From Minisyncoccota bacterium (GTDB lineage Bacteria > Patescibacteriota > Minisyncoccia > Moranbacterales > GCA-2747515), in the NCBI GenBank assembly GCA_938034715.1, contig CALHMM010000076.1:1-24391 (forward strand): a DNA stretch of 24,391 nucleotides, given 5' to 3'. The position numbers and the translations under genes are program-made. How positions within the stretch are numbered: the first letter of the stretch is position 1; each line of letters begins with the position of its first letter. The notes below the pieces were generated by a model. That model did no database searches. It saw only the letters and a program-made list of their open reading frames with translations, and was not told where the DNA came from. This document shows, one piece after another, positions 22,234 to 24,391 of the stretch.

Positions 22234-22261
22234 TTGACAAATATTTATACTCGGGTATTAT
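22234..22261 (+). promoter_or_regulatory. hrcA promoter P1
   Basis: Perfect TTGACA (22234-22239), 16-nt spacer, TATTAT (22256-22261). The predicted start falls at the left arm of the CIRCE element. Confidence 0.7.
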
Positions 22262-22265
22262 CTAA

Positions 22266-22292
22266 TTAGCACTCTACTTGACAGAGTGCTAA
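22266..22292 (+). promoter_or_regulatory. CIRCE operator (HrcA-binding site)
   Basis: Perfect inverted repeat TTAGCACTC-N9-GAGTGCTAA, identical to the consensus. It lies directly upstream of hrcA, implying heat-shock autoregulation. The N9 spacer contributes the -35 of a second promoter. Confidence 0.98.
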
Positions 22293-22306
22293 TCATGAAA
22301 TATACT
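22278..22306 (+). promoter_or_regulatory. hrcA promoter P2, -35 inside CIRCE
   Basis: Perfect TTGACA (22278-22283, within the CIRCE spacer), 17-nt spacer, TATACT (22301-22306). Its start near 22313 leaves a leader of only ~7-13 nt. HrcA bound to CIRCE would cover this -35. Confidence 0.7.
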
Positions 22307-22319
22307 GTGATTACAATAC

Positions 22320-23078
22320 ATGTTTATGGAATTAAATGATCGACAATTAAAAATCCTAGCTGCTGTGGTGGGGGAATATACCAACACAGCTCTTCCTGTA
22401 GGATCAGGTATCCTCACTGAGAATTATGGTTTTGATGTATCATCTGCTACTTTGCGCAGCGATATGGTCAAATTGGAAAAGGAGGGCTTGCTGTACCAGC
22501 CGCACACCTCTGCTGGACGAATTCCTACAGATGCTGGTTATCGGTATTTTGTCGAGAATATCATGGCGGAGAGAGAGCTTTCTAAGGAACAACAGGTTGT
22601 TTTGCAGAAAGAATTGCTTCAATTGCGGGCGCAGAATGTACGATTGATGCGTACGACTGCTAAGTTGATATCTACGGTGAGCGGCTATGCTGCAGTACTG
22701 ATCAATACAAAAACTGGTGAGAAATCAGAATTTGGAATGACAAATCTTCTCAAAGCTGTCGATAAAGATAATATCGATGAATTGTGCCAGATCGCAGAAA
22801 CGCTTGATTATATCGATGAGCAGTGTGATGATCTGATGGAAAAACTAGAGGATGGCGAGACACAGATCTATATCGGCGAAGAGAACCCAATTGCAAAGAC
22901 AAAGAATTATTCGATGGTCGTCAGTAAATATGAATCAGATGGAGATGAAGGTATCATCGCACTCGTCGGACCAAAAAATATGAAATATGACAAAAATAAA
23001 TCGTTGATTGATTATGTAAAAAAGTTGCTGGGAGGAGCCGGAAAAATTGGCGGATTTGTAACGATAATAAATATTTAG
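22320..23078 (+). CDS. hrcA: Heat-inducible transcription repressor HrcA
   Basis: Winged-helix repressor of chaperone genes that binds CIRCE. 252 aa, clearly shorter than the usual ~340, so the dimerisation/inserted region is reduced. N-terminal wHTH contains LNDRQLKILAAVVGEYTNTA and SSATLRSDMVKLEKEGLL, then the hallmark TSAGRIPTDAGYRYFV (63-78). The C-terminal part keeps IGEENP and MVVSKYES-type segments and the final GGFVTIINI. Expected partners grpE, dnaK and dnaJ do not follow in the window. ATG 22326 is an alternative start. Confidence 0.95.
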   Translation: MFMELNDRQLKILAAVVGEYTNTALPVGSGILTENYGFDVSSATLRSDMVKLEKEGLLYQPHTSAGRIPTDAGYRYFVENIMAERELSKEQQVVLQKELLQLRAQNVRLMRTTAKLISTVSGYAAVLINTKTGEKSEFGMTNLLKAVDKDNIDELCQIAETLDYIDEQCDDLMEKLEDGETQIYIGEENPIAKTKNYSMVVSKYESDGDEGIIALVGPKNMKYDKNKSLIDYVKKLLGGAGKIGGFVTIINI

Positions 23079-23118
23079 AGATTTTAATAAGTTGTTTAGT
23101 AACTAGAATATAGAAAAA

Positions 23119-23400
23119 ATGGAAAAAGAGAAAGAAGAAAAAATGAGACCAGCCGACCCAAAAAATGCTAAAGTGTTTTTTTCTCAACGCGCTGTTGTTT
23201 ATGATCGAGAGACGCAGAAGTATCTCCTGTGTAAAGAAAAGTCTTTTGATCCAAAGGCAGGTTCGTGGCAGTTTCCTGGAGGTCGTCTCGATATTGATGA
23301 ATCTCTGGAAGAGGGATTTGATCGTGAGATGTCTGAGGAGTTAGGTGTAAGTGTGATGTATGAGAAAAACTACATAATTTTACTTATCATAAGGTACTGA
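23119..23400 (+). pseudogene. Nudix hydrolase, 3' part replaced by foreign sequence
   Basis: Begins 41 nt after hrcA. Residues 15-82 resemble a Nudix fold: AVVYDRETQKYLLCKEKSF, WQFPGG, then a perfect Nudix box at residues 55-77 (G-x5-E-x7-RE-M-x-EE-x-G-V), which binds Mg and the diphosphate substrate. About residue 83 the frame enters the 27-bp repeat and runs on as KNYIILLIIRY to a chance TGA. The missing C-terminal half most likely reflects a sequence join rather than natural decay. Substrate cannot be told. ATG 23143 is an alternative start. Confidence 0.8.
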
Positions 23401-23446
23401 TGATGATGATGATGATGATAAAAACTACATAATTTTACTTATCATA
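23365..23446. repeat. 27-bp direct repeat flanking a TGA/GAT microsatellite
   Basis: An identical 27-base segment starting AAAAACTACATAATTTTACT occurs at 23365-23391 and 23420-23446. Between them is a run of TGA/GAT triplets (23398-23419). The first copy lies within the Nudix reading frame, so it marks the left limit of the non-bacterial sequence. Confidence 0.95.
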
Positions 23447-24391
23447 CCCTAAAGCATCTACTCACCAAGTTTCATAAAAATATATATAATTTTTTTTTTT
23501 TATAAAATGTGGTGGTTTTTTTTCAATTTCTGTAAAAAATGTAACAGAATAAATTAAAAAGGTCGAGCATCACCCCTGGAGTGCCTATGATGTTGTGTTA
23601 ACAGCTGAGAGAAAACGGCCTGTCAGTTCTTAGAAACTGTGTCAGGCAAATTTTGATTAACAATTTGTATTTCGTCTTTCGTGAAAAAATAAAACCGATA
23701 GAACAAAACTAAAAGGTTGTGCATCAACCATGGAAGGCCTGTGATATTGTGCTAACATTTGGGAGAAATTGGTCGAGTCATTTCCGAGAAATCATCTTGG
23801 ACAAAATTAATGTTGTCCATACACACACACACAGACTTCTTCGCCTATCATAAAGTGTGTCCTAGTCATAAATGACTGGAGACACAAAAAACAGCAATCA
23901 AACACATTGAAAACAATTTGAGAGGAATTTCCCCTATTATGGACCATGTTCCCTGAATATGGGCCACTGGCTCATAATAGAGGTGTACTAGAATAATTTG
24001 AGCGTTGTAAACAAACAGAAGATTTGTTACGTCTAATAAACTCACATATATATATATCCTTAAAGCATAAAAAGGACTTCCTTCTCACGGAATTTGGAAA
24101 GCGTGACGTAAACTATGACGAGTTCACACACAAAATCATGTCAGTCTGGTTTTAGACGTAAAACAGCCCAAAAAAGGAAAGGCTCACCTTTTCTGCGGTG
24201 TGCTGCTTGTGTCCATATTCAACTGTTAAATTAATTAAGGGGAGTCTACTGAATGCGTCTGCAATGTTGAAGATTAGAAGATCTACGGGACTTAGGCAGA
24301 ATCGAGGTGGCTCATATTCCGACCCTGCTCATAATTGGGGAACGTCCCCTACATTTTGACAATTGTTCTTCAACATTTATTAAAACAAACA
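23447..24391. other. Non-coding, eukaryote-like tail
   Basis: No frame on either strand is open for 60 codons over nearly 1 kb, in contrast to the dense coding before it. It contains a T homopolymer run near 23490-23502, an (AC)n run (23821-23833) and an (AT)n run (24046-24057). A diverged direct repeat pair and an inverted pair CTATTATG (23934-23941) / CATAATAG (23973-23980) are also present. No bacterial gene, promoter or terminator pattern is visible. I cannot name the source organism. Confidence 0.75.
23557..23806. repeat. Diverged direct repeat pair in the tail
   Basis: A ~95-nt segment starting at 23557 (AAAAGGT) reappears, diverged, from 23711. Shared words in the same order include AAAAGGT, GCATCA, TGGA, GCCT, TTGTG, TAACA, GAGAAA and GAAA. 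The offset is 154 nt, consistent with an old tandem or dispersed eukaryotic repeat. Confidence 0.6.

Noticed and set aside
1..23364. Alternative genetic code (TGA as Gly) in a CPR organism
   Set aside because: TGA ends several genes at family-typical lengths (MBL, SIMPL), and no conserved protein reads through TGA.
23398..23446. CRISPR-like array from the 27-bp repeats
   Set aside because: Only two copies separated by a triplet microsatellite; no further units, leader or cas genes.

Overview
The first ~23.36 kb is a gene-dense, mostly co-directional (+ strand) bacterial chromosome segment. The last ~1 kb (from about 23365) looks like unrelated, eukaryote-type non-coding DNA joined inside a truncated Nudix gene. 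The bacterium is most likely a member of the Candidate Phyla Radiation (Patescibacteria). The reasons are a complete S10-spc ribosomal cluster that lacks rpmD (L30) between rpsE and rplO, a zinc-type S14, an L23 with an N-terminal extension, a ComEC split into membrane and metallo-beta-lactamase genes, and a short HrcA. TGA is used as a stop (for example at the end of the MBL and SIMPL genes), so this is not a code-25 lineage. There is no 16S rRNA gene in the window, so I cannot place it more finely.

Layout: 5'-truncated murF; a tRNA-Ala(TGC)/tRNA-Ile(GAT) pair with its own promoter and terminator; a 54-codon membrane microprotein gene between two terminators; comEC channel gene plus separate MBL gene; tuf with a long leader; rpsJ; a structured 374-bp gap with a long hairpin, a small ORF, a strong promoter and an intrinsic terminator; then rplC-rplD-rplW-rplB-rpsS-rplV-rpsC-rplP-rpmC-rpsQ-rplN-rplX-rplE-rpsN-rpsH-rplF-rplR-rpsE-rplO, ended by a strong terminator. 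secY does not follow. Next come a 64-aa orphan, rlmB, pyk plus a SIMPL-domain gene, a 69-aa orphan, a PepO-type M13 metallopeptidase, and hrcA behind a perfect CIRCE operator with tandem promoters, then the broken Nudix gene.

The most notable observation is that two ribosomal proteins, L22 (rplV) and S5 (rpsE), each end in a Lys/Ala/Ser-rich linker followed by the same ~79-residue helix-hairpin-helix domain. The two copies are about 60% identical by hand alignment. Other notable points are three stem-loops of almost identical span (54-56 nt) at three ribosomal gene junctions, near-absence of Shine-Dalgarno sequences in the ribosomal operon, a promoter followed ~25 nt later by an intrinsic terminator ahead of rplC, and the chimeric 3' end.
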